Shown piece after piece: positions 46,127 through 54,423 of a stretch of DNA of 64,000 bases. Location of the stretch: NCBI RefSeq assembly GCF_014534655.1, contig NZ_JACVVD010000007.1:62001-126000 (forward strand). Reading direction: 5' to 3'. The notes below the pieces were generated by a model, which worked only from the letters and a program-made list of their open reading frames with translations, had not been told where the DNA came from and made no database searches. The stretch's first letter is position 1. Every line of letters starts with the position of its first letter. Made by a program: the position numbers and the translations under genes. This DNA is from Paenibacillus sedimenti. GTDB lineage: Bacteria > Bacillota > Bacilli > Paenibacillales > NBRC-103111.

Positions 46127-47110
46127 ATGAGAAAAACGGTGAAAGAACCTCTGGTTTCAATCATTGTTCCTGTTTTTAACGAGAGCTCCAACATCATGGA
46201 ATTTTACTTTAGAATCACACGCGTTATGAATCAAACCAATTACAGTTATGAAGTGGTCTTCATCAATGACGGAAGCAAGGACGATACTTTGGACCAGCTC
46301 CACAGTATTTGCGAGAAGGATCATCATATTAAAATCATTGATCTTTCCCGTAATTTCGGGAAAGAGATCGCATTAACGGCCGGCCTCGACAAATGCCGCG
46401 GTGAAGCCGTTATTCCGATCGACGCGGATTTGCAGGATCCGCCGGAAGTGATCCCTGAACTATTGGCCAAATGGGAAGAAGGCTATGACGTGGTCTATGC
46501 AACCCGTACGAAGCGGGATGGGGAAAGTTCAATGAAGAAATTCACGGCGCATTTATTTTACAGATTTATTAAAAGGATGACACCTATCCCTATTCCCCAG
46601 GATACGGGCGATTTCCGATTAATGTCCAGAAAGGTAATAAACGCTTTAAAAGAACTTCGCGAGCAGCATCGATTCATGAAGGGGCTTTTCAGTTGGGTCG
46701 GATTCCGCCAGACAAGTATTTCCTACCGGAGGGAGCCCAGATTTGCCGGTAAAACCAAGTTCAACTACTGGAAGCTGTGGAATTTCGCCATAGAAGGAAT
46801 CACTTCCTTCAGTTTCATGCCGCTGCAAGCAGCGACTTATTTGGGATTTGCCATCTCATTTTTCGCCATCATGTTTGCCTGCTATTTGTTTATCACGACT
46901 TTATTGAATGGCAATTCGGTACCCGGTTACCCTTCATTGATGGTTGCCGTTCTGTTTCTCGGCGGCGTCCAGCTTACGACTTTGGGCATTATCGGGGAAT
47001 ATATCGGGCGGATCTACAACGAATCGAAACGTCGTCCTTTATATTTCGTCCGGGACATGATCGGCCTCGAAGAAAGCAAAGATATGCCCCGGCTGGAAGG
47101 AGTCAAATAA
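46127..47110 (+). CDS. Family 2 glycosyltransferase (DPM1/GtrB type)
   Basis: About 327 residues. A GT-A domain (about 8-230) opens with PLVSIIVPVFNESSNI and contains FINDGSKDDT, IPIDADLQDPPEVIPEL (the DAD nucleotide-sugar motif, DLQDPPE typical of polyprenyl-phosphate sugar transferases) and QDTGDFRLMSRKV. Two C-terminal membrane helices (about 235-300) follow. Such enzymes (YkoT/CsbB-like) load a sugar on undecaprenyl phosphate for later transfer outside. The ATG at 46127 has GGGG eight bases upstream. First gene behind riboswitch 1. Confidence 0.92.
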   Translation: MRKTVKEPLVSIIVPVFNESSNIMEFYFRITRVMNQTNYSYEVVFINDGSKDDTLDQLHSICEKDHHIKIIDLSRNFGKEIALTAGLDKCRGEAVIPIDADLQDPPEVIPELLAKWEEGYDVVYATRTKRDGESSMKKFTAHLFYRFIKRMTPIPIPQDTGDFRLMSRKVINALKELREQHRFMKGLFSWVGFRQTSISYRREPRFAGKTKFNYWKLWNFAIEGITSFSFMPLQAATYLGFAISFFAIMFACYLFITTLLNGNSVPGYPSLMVAVLFLGGVQLTTLGIIGEYIGRIYNESKRRPLYFVRDMIGLEESKDMPRLEGVK

Positions 47111-47851
47111 GTGGAGCAAACCATCTATTGGAAAATGAACCGTCTGGAGCATGAGCACTGGTGGTTTGTCAGCCGGCGTAATATTATTGAGACCGTATTG
47201 CGAACAAAAGTGCAGTCACTCGGGCCCCATTCTCAAATTCTCGATGCCGGCTGCGGAACCGGTGGCAACCTTGATCTGCTGTCCAGTCTGGGTTGTGATG
47301 TAACCGGGCTCGAAATGGAGCCGGAGGCAGCTGAAATTGCAAGATCCAAGAGCGGAAAAGCCGTTTATATCGGCAGTTTGCCGGATGAGATTCCTTTTTC
47401 CGACGAATCATTCGATCTCATCGTCCTCCTGGATGTGCTTGAGCATATTGAAGATGATATGGGAGCACTCTCCTCACTCGCTGCAAAGTTAAAATCTGGA
47501 GGTCATCTGCTCATCACAGTCCCTGCGTTCTCTTTTTTATGGAGCAGCCACGATGAGTCCCATCATCATAAAAGAAGGTACCGATTGAACCAATTGGATC
47601 GGAAAATGCGTCATTGCAACCTTCATCCGAAGTATGCGAGCTATTTTAATACTTGGCTGTTTCCGATGATTGCACTCGTTCGGCTTTTACATAAGAAGCT
47701 CCGTTTTCTTCATAAAACGGATGACTTATCCATGCCTTCCCCATTCCTTAATCATCTGCTTATGAGCGTAATGTCCAGTGAAAGACATATCCTGAAGCAC
47801 GGAAAACTGCCTTTCGGCGTTTCCATTATGGCAATCGGCCAAAAGTTGTAA
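47111..47851 (+). CDS. Class I SAM-dependent methyltransferase
   Basis: A 246-residue methyltransferase starting with GTG directly after the stop of the glycosyltransferase gene (TAAGTG), with GGAAGGAG upstream. The SAM-binding motif I is ILDAGCGTGGNLDLL; later LDVLEHIEDD and LKSGGHLLITVPAFSFLWSS are typical of UbiE/glycan-modifying methyltransferases. It may methylate a lipid-linked sugar or glycan made by its neighbours. Confidence 0.88.
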   Translation: MEQTIYWKMNRLEHEHWWFVSRRNIIETVLRTKVQSLGPHSQILDAGCGTGGNLDLLSSLGCDVTGLEMEPEAAEIARSKSGKAVYIGSLPDEIPFSDESFDLIVLLDVLEHIEDDMGALSSLAAKLKSGGHLLITVPAFSFLWSSHDESHHHKRRYRLNQLDRKMRHCNLHPKYASYFNTWLFPMIALVRLLHKKLRFLHKTDDLSMPSPFLNHLLMSVMSSERHILKHGKLPFGVSIMAIGQKL

Positions 47852-47875
47852 CTTGGATAGAAGGAGCCAGCAACG

Positions 47876-49375
47876 ATGAATGCCAACCAGGTAAAGTTTC
47901 AAAGAATCATATTCTCTCTCTATGCTGCCATCTTTCTTGTCGTGTTTATTTTCATGGATGCCAATTCATCCCGAAAAGACCCCGATACGTTCTGGCATAT
48001 TGAAGTTGGAAAGGAAATGATCGCGCAGGGCAAGATCATTGATACGGCGATCCATACGTTTGCAGGTGACAACCTGTCCTATGTGCCTCATGAAGTCGGT
48101 TTCCAGTGGATCGTCGGAGGCTTGTATGGTATGTGGGGATGGAAAGGCGTTCATCTATTCACGTTACTGTCGGTTTTCATTCTGGCTTGGGGGCTGTATC
48201 GATTGATGGAGATCTCAAGACAAGAGATGGATCTCCCCCGGATGCACCCTTTTTTGGTTTATGTCGCGCTTCCTCTGTTCATGTTCTACATTTATTTGGC
48301 ATACTTTAAAATTCGCCCGCAAATGATTTCTGCGGGTTTTGTTGTTTGGTTCGTTGTTTGGCTCAGGCGGCTCTCTATGGATGCTACGGTGAAAAAAGCC
48401 GGAGTTCTCGGCTTGCTATCCTTGATTCTCGCTAACGTTCATACAGGCGTATGGGCGGTTATCGCCGTAATTTTTATGATGCAAGTATTGGAAAGAGTAT
48501 GGGAGAAAAAGTTAAACCGGTATGATCTAATCGCTTTGAGCTGCATGATCGTTGGCGGGCTTGCCAATTTCGGCGGGTTAAAGAGCTTAACCTATTTTCT
48601 AACATTAAGTAATAGCCCCTTTACGCAAATCATCGAAGAATGGAAGCCCATTTCTTATTCAAGCAATTACATCGCTTTTATGATTTTGGTTGCATTTGTG
48701 GTGTCCGCCATGTTCAGCCTCAAACGACGGCCGTTCCGCTTCATGCTTTTTATCGGAATGATGTATCTCGGTCTTGCCAGTTACAAACAATTTTTATTCT
48801 TGGCCCTGTTTCTCCCGTACTATATGGCCGTTGTTGTTGATCGATTTAAATGGTCGAAAGTGTTTCGGAGTTTAGAACCTTACATCGGTTTAAAATTTAT
48901 CCTTCCCCTGATTATGGCGGGCTTGCTGTTAAACTTTTTGGCGGACATGTTTACGGAATACAAACAACCCCTGACCAAATATCCGGTCGAAGAGATGAGC
49001 TACATTCTACAAAAAAATAAGTCCAGCGGCAGGCCAAAAGTACTATCCAATTACGGCACATCCGGATATGTGATGTTCAGAGGCGGGGATGTTCTCGCAG
49101 ACGGCCGATTTGATCCGTTTATATTGGAATCGACCAAAGGTATTCACCAGTGGACCGCGTTCGAACGTTCCGTGAACGGCTTCCGATCCGGATATTTAAT
49201 GGATGTCATTCAGTCGGACCGGCCTGACTTCCTGATTCTCCAGACTCCGGACTCGAAGAAAACCGTTAATTCCTTATCGGCAGTTGAACTTGATGAAGTG
49301 AAACAGCAATTGGGCAAATCTGATTTTACAGGAAGCTTCGGCCAGGTGTGGGATTTATGGAGATTTTATCAATGA
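47876..49375 (+). CDS. Polytopic GT-C-like membrane protein
   Basis: A 499-residue protein with around ten membrane segments and a C-terminal soluble domain (about 370-499). An Asp-rich loop after the first helix, RKDPDTFWHIEVGKEMIAQG, is the pattern seen in bacterial GT-C-fold glycosyltransferases (DxD...W-H). It likely transfers a sugar from a lipid carrier on the outer membrane face. Specific acceptor unknown. Located 24 bases after the methyltransferase; the next gene overlaps its stop (ATGA). Confidence 0.72.
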   Translation: MNANQVKFQRIIFSLYAAIFLVVFIFMDANSSRKDPDTFWHIEVGKEMIAQGKIIDTAIHTFAGDNLSYVPHEVGFQWIVGGLYGMWGWKGVHLFTLLSVFILAWGLYRLMEISRQEMDLPRMHPFLVYVALPLFMFYIYLAYFKIRPQMISAGFVVWFVVWLRRLSMDATVKKAGVLGLLSLILANVHTGVWAVIAVIFMMQVLERVWEKKLNRYDLIALSCMIVGGLANFGGLKSLTYFLTLSNSPFTQIIEEWKPISYSSNYIAFMILVAFVVSAMFSLKRRPFRFMLFIGMMYLGLASYKQFLFLALFLPYYMAVVVDRFKWSKVFRSLEPYIGLKFILPLIMAGLLLNFLADMFTEYKQPLTKYPVEEMSYILQKNKSSGRPKVLSNYGTSGYVMFRGGDVLADGRFDPFILESTKGIHQWTAFERSVNGFRSGYLMDVIQSDRPDFLILQTPDSKKTVNSLSAVELDEVKQQLGKSDFTGSFGQVWDLWRFYQ

Positions 49376-50544
49376 AAGCGCTCAAAACCATTCTTTTGCT
49401 TTTTGCCGTAAGTCGATTGATCATGTTCGGGTTTTTGTCGATCGGCCAGCCCGATCGGATTCATTATGCGGATAACCAGCTGCAATTGGATAACCCTGTT
49501 TTAGACCGCTTTATTATTTACGATTCCTATAATTATGCGCAAATCGCTCTGGAAGGATATACGGAGGACCGGTTAACCGCTTTTTTTCCGCTCTTTCCGC
49601 TGCTCGTCAGGGTATTTGTCGGTCTGACCGGGATAGACGTTTATTGGAGCGGCTTTGTTTTATCTAACATCTTTTTTGTATGTTCACTGTGGCTGTTATA
49701 TCAATTAATGGAAAAGAGAGGGCTTAGTGAGAGAGTTCGGGTTTTGACGCTTTCCGTGCTCATATTTTTCCCATCCTCTTATTTTTTCAGCGCCTTTTAT
49801 ACGGAAAGCTTCTTTTTGTTTCTGGCTTTGTTGGCTTTCCGGTTCTGGGGAAATGATAAAAGAGGCGCCGCCTATTTCATCGGAGGACTGGCCGCCCTCA
49901 CCAGAATCGTTGGGGTATGGATCCCTCTGGCTTTTTTCGCGGAAAGATTGATCCGCCGGAAATTGGATGCGAAGGATTTCATCTGGGCGGCTTTGAGCAG
50001 CCTGATGTTTGCCTCCTATCCGGTTTATCTTTGGTTGACTAAAGGAGAGCCTTTGTTGTTTTTAAAGGTAATGGCTCCTCATTACGGACGTTACTCAACC
50101 CTTCCCTTTTCTCCTATCTATCAGGATATTGTTTCTTCAATACAAGCAGGTCAAATTGAACCAATTAGCATCTTTCACTTGATATTGTTTTTGATCTTTC
50201 TCAGTTATTTAATAACAACGATTCGGAAGCAGCAAAAAGGTACCGCCGTCCCTTGGTCTGAGTTTGTTTATACATTCGGATTAATTCTGATGCCGCTTTC
50301 TTCCATTTTGAAACAGGCTAATAATTTCCCTTCCCACGGATTTATGCGATATTTTTTAACTATCTTCCCCCTTTTTATTTTTCTAGGGAAACATATAGAC
50401 CAGGCTTTGATACGCGTAAATAAGAATTCTGGCTCTACCCTATTCATAGCTCGGAAATTGGTTATCTATTTTATTCTTTTCATATGGGTGTCCGTCTCTC
50501 TTTATATTATTTTAGTCTTGCGCTTTAAAGGGTTTGTTGCTTGA
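49372..50544 (+). CDS. PIG-V-like mannosyltransferase family membrane protein
   Basis: About 390 residues, ten or so membrane helices. The order DSYNYAQIALEGYTEDRLTA, FFPLFPLLVRVF, FFPSSYFFSAFYTESFFLFL and GGLAALTRIVGVWIPLAF resembles the PIG-V/GT76 lipid-linked mannosyltransferase family found in many bacteria. The ATG overlaps the preceding stop (ATGA), so translation is coupled. Last gene of the riboswitch 1 operon; I see no clear terminator directly after it. Confidence 0.75.
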   Translation: MKALKTILLLFAVSRLIMFGFLSIGQPDRIHYADNQLQLDNPVLDRFIIYDSYNYAQIALEGYTEDRLTAFFPLFPLLVRVFVGLTGIDVYWSGFVLSNIFFVCSLWLLYQLMEKRGLSERVRVLTLSVLIFFPSSYFFSAFYTESFFLFLALLAFRFWGNDKRGAAYFIGGLAALTRIVGVWIPLAFFAERLIRRKLDAKDFIWAALSSLMFASYPVYLWLTKGEPLLFLKVMAPHYGRYSTLPFSPIYQDIVSSIQAGQIEPISIFHLILFLIFLSYLITTIRKQQKGTAVPWSEFVYTFGLILMPLSSILKQANNFPSHGFMRYFLTIFPLFIFLGKHIDQALIRVNKNSGSTLFIARKLVIYFILFIWVSVSLYIILVLRFKGFVA

Positions 50545-50680
50545 TTAATGAAGTTTATATCTCGAACACCGACTCATGACCTACTCCGTAGTAGTATTAC
50601 GACTTATTTTCACCCGGACATAACCGTAAATACCTAGGAAACATGACCTTGTAAAATGGTTTATTTGCACTATCCCAAAC

Positions 50681-50709
50681 TTGTGTCCGATTCTGTAGAA
50701 TCGTAGTAT
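50681..50709 (+). promoter_or_regulatory. Promoter of riboswitch operon 2 with palindromic spacer
   Basis: TTGTGT, a 17-base spacer and TAGTAT. The spacer contains CGATTCTGTAGAATCG (50688-50703), a perfect 7-bp inverted repeat around GT. A protein bound there would cover both promoter boxes. Confidence 0.55.
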
Positions 50710-50760
50710 AAGAGGTTAGCATTTGTCAGAAATCGTCAAAGAAGCCAATGGAACGAAAAC

Positions 50761-50842
50761 GGCAAACCCGTGCGAAAGCCGGGGACGCAAAGCCACGGGT
50801 CTACACCATCCGAAGAAGCGATGGTACGATAGCCGGGTTGCC
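50761..50842 (+). promoter_or_regulatory. c-di-GMP-I (GEMM) riboswitch 2
   Basis: GGCAAACC, hairpin CCCGTGC-GAAA-GCCGGG with the usual GAAA tetraloop, the invariant GGGACGCAAAGCC, a second helix closing with AGCCGGGTTGCC. P1 pairs GGCAAACCC with GGGTTGCC. It precedes the MshEN-ATPase gene. Compared with the other two copies in this window it matches the class consensus best. Confidence 0.92.
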
Positions 50843-50860
50843 AAAGCCAGTTGGCTTTTT
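50838..50860 (+). terminator. Short stem-loop after riboswitch 2
   Basis: Two alternatives overlap: AAAGCC-AGTT-GGCTTT and GCCAA-AGCCAG-TTGGC, both running into TTTTT. The second would use bases of the aptamer closing strand (TTGCC), making it mutually exclusive with the folded aptamer. The stem is short, so termination strength is uncertain. Confidence 0.6.
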
Positions 50861-50890
50861 GCTGTTCTAGAATGGCGAAAGGGGGACCTT

Positions 50891-52543
50891 ATGCGCGTCG
50901 GTGAACTTCTGGTCATGAATGGTCTGATAACGGAGGAGCAGCTCGGCCAAGCGCTCAAGGAACAGGCACATACAGCGAAAAAAATCGGGGAAATTTTAAT
51001 CGAGCACGGGTTCATCAACGAACGGCAGCTGGTTGAAGTGTTGGAGTTTCAGTTGGGTATACCGGCCGTGAATTTGACGGATGCCCCCTATGATCTGGAA
51101 GCCGTTAGACTTATCGATGAGTCGGTTGCACGAAAGTACGGTCTGATCCCCATCGAGTGTAAAAATAAAAAACTTAAAGTCGCCATGGCGGACCCGCTAA
51201 ATGAAGGGGCGATTCAAGAAATTCAGATCCAAACCGGAATGATCGTTCAGCCGTTTCTAGCTACCCGCACCGAGGTGGAGGAAGGGATTATCCGACAATA
51301 CGGGTTGACTGAATCGGTTCAAGTGCTGACCGAAATCCTAGGTTCCGCAATGGAGCAGCAGGCCGTCAGAATTCACCTCGATCCGCAGGAACATGGGCTC
51401 GTTGTGAAGTACAGGATCGGGACCGAACTAAAGGAGCAGAGGACCATTCCTTCTATCATGCGGGTGGCGTTGATCAACCGGATTAAGCATCAAGCCGGGC
51501 TAGATCCTGCCGAGCGAAGGCTGCCGCAGGAAGGTCATATGGAAATCAAGATCCGCGGTGTTGCAGTGGAATACCGCGTTTCCACAATACCGACTGTAAA
51601 CGGTGAAAGTGTCGTAATCCGTGTTATGGACCCCTCCGCGAAACGGTTGAAGATGACGGAGCTTGCCTTCAGGGAAGACCATGCACAACAGTTTGAACGT
51701 GAACTTCGCCGCCCTGGCGGTGGACTTGTCCTCATTTCGGGGCCATGCGGAAGCGGGAAAACGACTACGTTGTATGCGGCGTTACATCATTTGATTGGAG
51801 AAGATCAGCGGATATTGACCGTAGAAGATCCCATGGAGCGCAGAATCTTGGGCACGACGCAGGTGGAGGTCAACGAACGGATCGGATTGACTTTTGCCTC
51901 CGCGTTACGGTCGGTGCTGCAGCAGGATCCGAATATCATTATGATCGGTGACATTAGGGACGCGGAAACGGCCGAGATGGCGGTGCGGGCGGCACTGAGC
52001 GGACGGTTGGTTCTCGGGGCCGTACACGGCAGCCATGTGCTTCAAACGATCGATCGGCTGCGTGGCTGGGGCATTGACTCATACCGGTTGGCGTCTTCTT
52101 TATCCTGCATCGTTTCCCAGCGATTGGTACGGCGGATTTGTCATCAATGCCGTCAATCCATAGCGGCTACCGCTGAAGAAATACGGCTTTTTGAAACCCA
52201 TGGCTTGCTAGAGGATAACGACCCAAAGCAGCCTAAAGGGAATTTCCGTACATTCCTGAAGGCGAAAATCGATGGGAAAATAACCGTGACCCGTGGCGCC
52301 GGATGCCGGTTATGCGACCAAACGGGGATGCAAGGTTTTACTGCTGTTCACGAGGTGTTGGAAGTGGACGAGCCCCTACATCAGTTGCTGCTCCAAAACC
52401 CGCCGATGTCCGAGCTGGAACGGCATTTAGAAAAAACCGGCTTCAAGCCGATGCTTTATGATGGGTTGTGGAAAGCACGGGAAGGGTTGACCATTGCTGA
52501 AGACATTGTTAAAGCAATAAACGGAATTGGCAAATCGACATAA
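50891..52543 (+). CDS. PilB/GspE-type ATPase with N-terminal c-di-GMP-binding MshEN motifs
   Basis: A 550-residue AAA-type secretion/pilus motor. Residues 2-25 (RVGELLVMNGLITEEQLGQA then LKEQ) and 31-54 (KIGEILIEHGFINERQLVEV then LEFQ) match the tandem 24-residue c-di-GMP-binding motif of MshE-type ATPases. Walker A is GPCGSGKT (284-291), Asp box ED (312-313), Walker B-like IIMIGDIRDAET (349-360); the His box reads LGAVHGSH instead of the usual STLHTND. A four-cysteine Zn site (CHQC 417-420, CRLC 472-475) is present. No matching PilC, PilT or type IV pilin lies here. The start is the ATG at 50891 after AAAGGGGGACCTT. Confidence 0.9.
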   Translation: MRVGELLVMNGLITEEQLGQALKEQAHTAKKIGEILIEHGFINERQLVEVLEFQLGIPAVNLTDAPYDLEAVRLIDESVARKYGLIPIECKNKKLKVAMADPLNEGAIQEIQIQTGMIVQPFLATRTEVEEGIIRQYGLTESVQVLTEILGSAMEQQAVRIHLDPQEHGLVVKYRIGTELKEQRTIPSIMRVALINRIKHQAGLDPAERRLPQEGHMEIKIRGVAVEYRVSTIPTVNGESVVIRVMDPSAKRLKMTELAFREDHAQQFERELRRPGGGLVLISGPCGSGKTTTLYAALHHLIGEDQRILTVEDPMERRILGTTQVEVNERIGLTFASALRSVLQQDPNIIMIGDIRDAETAEMAVRAALSGRLVLGAVHGSHVLQTIDRLRGWGIDSYRLASSLSCIVSQRLVRRICHQCRQSIAATAEEIRLFETHGLLEDNDPKQPKGNFRTFLKAKIDGKITVTRGAGCRLCDQTGMQGFTAVHEVLEVDEPLHQLLLQNPPMSELERHLEKTGFKPMLYDGLWKAREGLTIAEDIVKAINGIGKST

Positions 52544-52559
52544 AGGAGAGAAAAAGGTT

Positions 52560-53396
52560 ATGGCGCTCAAGATTCTTATTGTGGACGACACGCAGTTCAT
52601 GCGTAAAATGTTGGCCGATTGCTTGAAGCAGAACGGGTTTGAGGTGGCCGGAGAAGCGAGCAACGGCCGTGAGGCGATCCGGCAATACGAAGAACTGCAG
52701 CCGGACGTGGTCATGATGGATATCAACATGCCAGAGATGGGCGGTATTGAGGCCATAAAAGAGATCTTAAAGCTCGATGCCGATGCCGTGATTCTGGTAT
52801 GTACCGCCGCCAATCAACAGGAATCCATACTAGAGGCGATAGAAGTTGGAGCCAAGGGGTACGTAATGAAGCCGTTTAAAACCAATCAGGTATTGGAGAT
52901 CATCCGCAAGAACACGGAACCTTCTATGAGCCTGAAAGGCGAAGCGGCCGTATCGACAGGTACTGCTGAGCTTATAGCGGACACTTCGCCGGAAGTGGCG
53001 ATGGAGCCGAACCGCGAAGAAGCAATGGACGCTCAGAACTCAGAGAAACCTTTGTTAGAAGCGGCATCCGTAAGCGAGAGCGTGATGCAGGAAGGTCAAA
53101 ATTCCGTAGAACATGCCGCTCCGTCGAATGCCTGCGAAAACACAATAGCATTAAATTCGCCAAGGGGGAATGGAAACTTGAAAAGCTTTGTCAGCAGTAT
53201 TATGTGCAATTGGCAGGAGGAAATCAACGGAGAGACGGCGACGTTCACCGTGGTCTGCACCGAAAGCGAGAACAAACTGCTGATCGAAATGAACGGCGAC
53301 AACCAAGTGAAGCATACGATGCATTTCACGATCGACGGCCTTCGTCAACTGAGCGGTTGGCTGGAGGACCATATTGGGCGGAAGGCGGCCGTTTAG
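52560..53396 (+). CDS. Response regulator with C-terminal unknown domain
   Basis: A 278-residue protein. Residues 1-118 form a CheY-like receiver: acidic pair DD at 9-10, phospho-acceptor Asp54 in VVMMDINMPEMGG, Thr82 and Lys104 (YVMKPF). A long acidic, low-complexity linker (about 120-198) leads to a small C-terminal domain (about 200-278; CNWQEEINGETATFTVV, HFTIDGLRQLSGWLEDHIG) that I do not recognise. There is no DNA-binding domain. It starts 16 bases after the ATPase stop with AAGGAGAG, so the two act together. No histidine kinase is encoded here. Confidence 0.85.
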   Translation: MALKILIVDDTQFMRKMLADCLKQNGFEVAGEASNGREAIRQYEELQPDVVMMDINMPEMGGIEAIKEILKLDADAVILVCTAANQQESILEAIEVGAKGYVMKPFKTNQVLEIIRKNTEPSMSLKGEAAVSTGTAELIADTSPEVAMEPNREEAMDAQNSEKPLLEAASVSESVMQEGQNSVEHAAPSNACENTIALNSPRGNGNLKSFVSSIMCNWQEEINGETATFTVVCTESENKLLIEMNGDNQVKHTMHFTIDGLRQLSGWLEDHIGRKAAV

Positions 53397-53434
53397 TTTC
53401 AATATAATATTCGCCGTATCACGGCTCTAGAATC

Positions 53435-53468
53435 ATTAAAGGCAGCCCTCATGAGGGCTGCCTTTAAT
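53435..53468. terminator. Bidirectional terminator between the two convergent operons
   Basis: A 16-bp perfect palindromic stem (ATTAAAGGCAGCCCTC-AT-GAGGGCTGCCTTTAAT). It separates the ATPase/response-regulator unit from the convergent Tad operon. Confidence 0.85.
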
Positions 53469-53497
53469 ACTGCGCTAACTGCAATGATGCCAACTTA

Positions 53498-54415
53498 CTA
53501 CCCGCCAAACGCTGTCATAAACTGAATCAATGCAGGTCCGAGCAGGACGATGAACAAGCTTGGGAAAATAAATAAAACCAGCGGGAACAGCATCTTAATC
53601 GGCGCTTTCATTGCGGCTTCTTCCGCCCGCTGTTTGCGTTGTTCGCGCACTTCCTGCGACTGAACGCGCAGTACTTGGACCATGCCGATGCCTAGCTTCT
53701 CCGCCTGGAGAATGGAGCTGATCAGCACGCGCAATTCTTCGATGACCAGACGGTCGCGCACCCCGAGCAGCGCTTCACGACGCGTTTTGCCGAGGCGGAT
53801 TTCTTCGAGACAGCGGTGGAACTCCTGAGCAAGAACGCCTTCCGACTTCGAAACAAGTTTATTCAGTGCGGCGTCAAATCCCAGCCCTGCTTCCAAGCTG
53901 ACCGTAAGCAGATCGAGGGTATCAGGCAGCTCACGGAGCCCTTTCTTACTGCGCTGTTTCGTCTTTAAGCCCAAATAATACGATGGCAGCACAAGGCCGA
54001 TCAGGAACCCGATCAATCCGCCAAACAGCATGCCGCCGATGTCCGGCTTAACCAACAAGCTGTAGAACACGCCGATGAAAGGCAGCGCAATCATCATCAC
54101 AATCTGCAGCAGCCGATACTCGAACGGTCCCATGCCAAAAGGATTGCCGGCCTGCAGCAGCTTCAGTTCAATCCCCGTATCCCGCATCCCGCTTTTACGC
54201 TCAAACCGGCGCTTCATGCGCAGCCACATCCTGCGGAATACGCGCTGTAACGCAGACATCTCTTTCTTCTCTTCTTCCTCGATAATCCGGCCTGCAGCTT
54301 CCTTATCGGTGATCATGGATAAACGGCGCTTAACCTTATCGTTTTTTTCCTTTTTAAACGATAAGACAAATTGGATAAGCAGCAGAAACGTAATGAAAAA
54401 AGTAACATACATCAT
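53498..54415 (-). CDS. tadC: Tad pilus inner-membrane protein TadC
   Basis: A 305-residue T2SSF/GspF-family membrane protein. Three to four membrane segments and the domain LPDTLDLLTVSLEAGLGFDA, with RVQSQEVREQRKQRAEEAAM as the cytoplasmic helix, identify the TadC partner of TadB. Together they form the membrane platform of the Flp pilus machine. Last gene of the Tad operon; a strong terminator follows. It starts 8 bases after the tadB stop. Confidence 0.9.
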   Translation of the reverse strand: MMYVTFFITFLLLIQFVLSFKKEKNDKVKRRLSMITDKEAAGRIIEEEEKKEMSALQRVFRRMWLRMKRRFERKSGMRDTGIELKLLQAGNPFGMGPFEYRLLQIVMMIALPFIGVFYSLLVKPDIGGMLFGGLIGFLIGLVLPSYYLGLKTKQRSKKGLRELPDTLDLLTVSLEAGLGFDAALNKLVSKSEGVLAQEFHRCLEEIRLGKTRREALLGVRDRLVIEELRVLISSILQAEKLGIGMVQVLRVQSQEVREQRKQRAEEAAMKAPIKMLFPLVLFIFPSLFIVLLGPALIQFMTAFGG

Positions 54416-54423
54416 CGTACGGG

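Noticed and set aside
50723-50890. Extended start of the MshEN ATPase gene
   Set aside because: The extension translates the c-di-GMP riboswitch; homology begins at MRVGELL.
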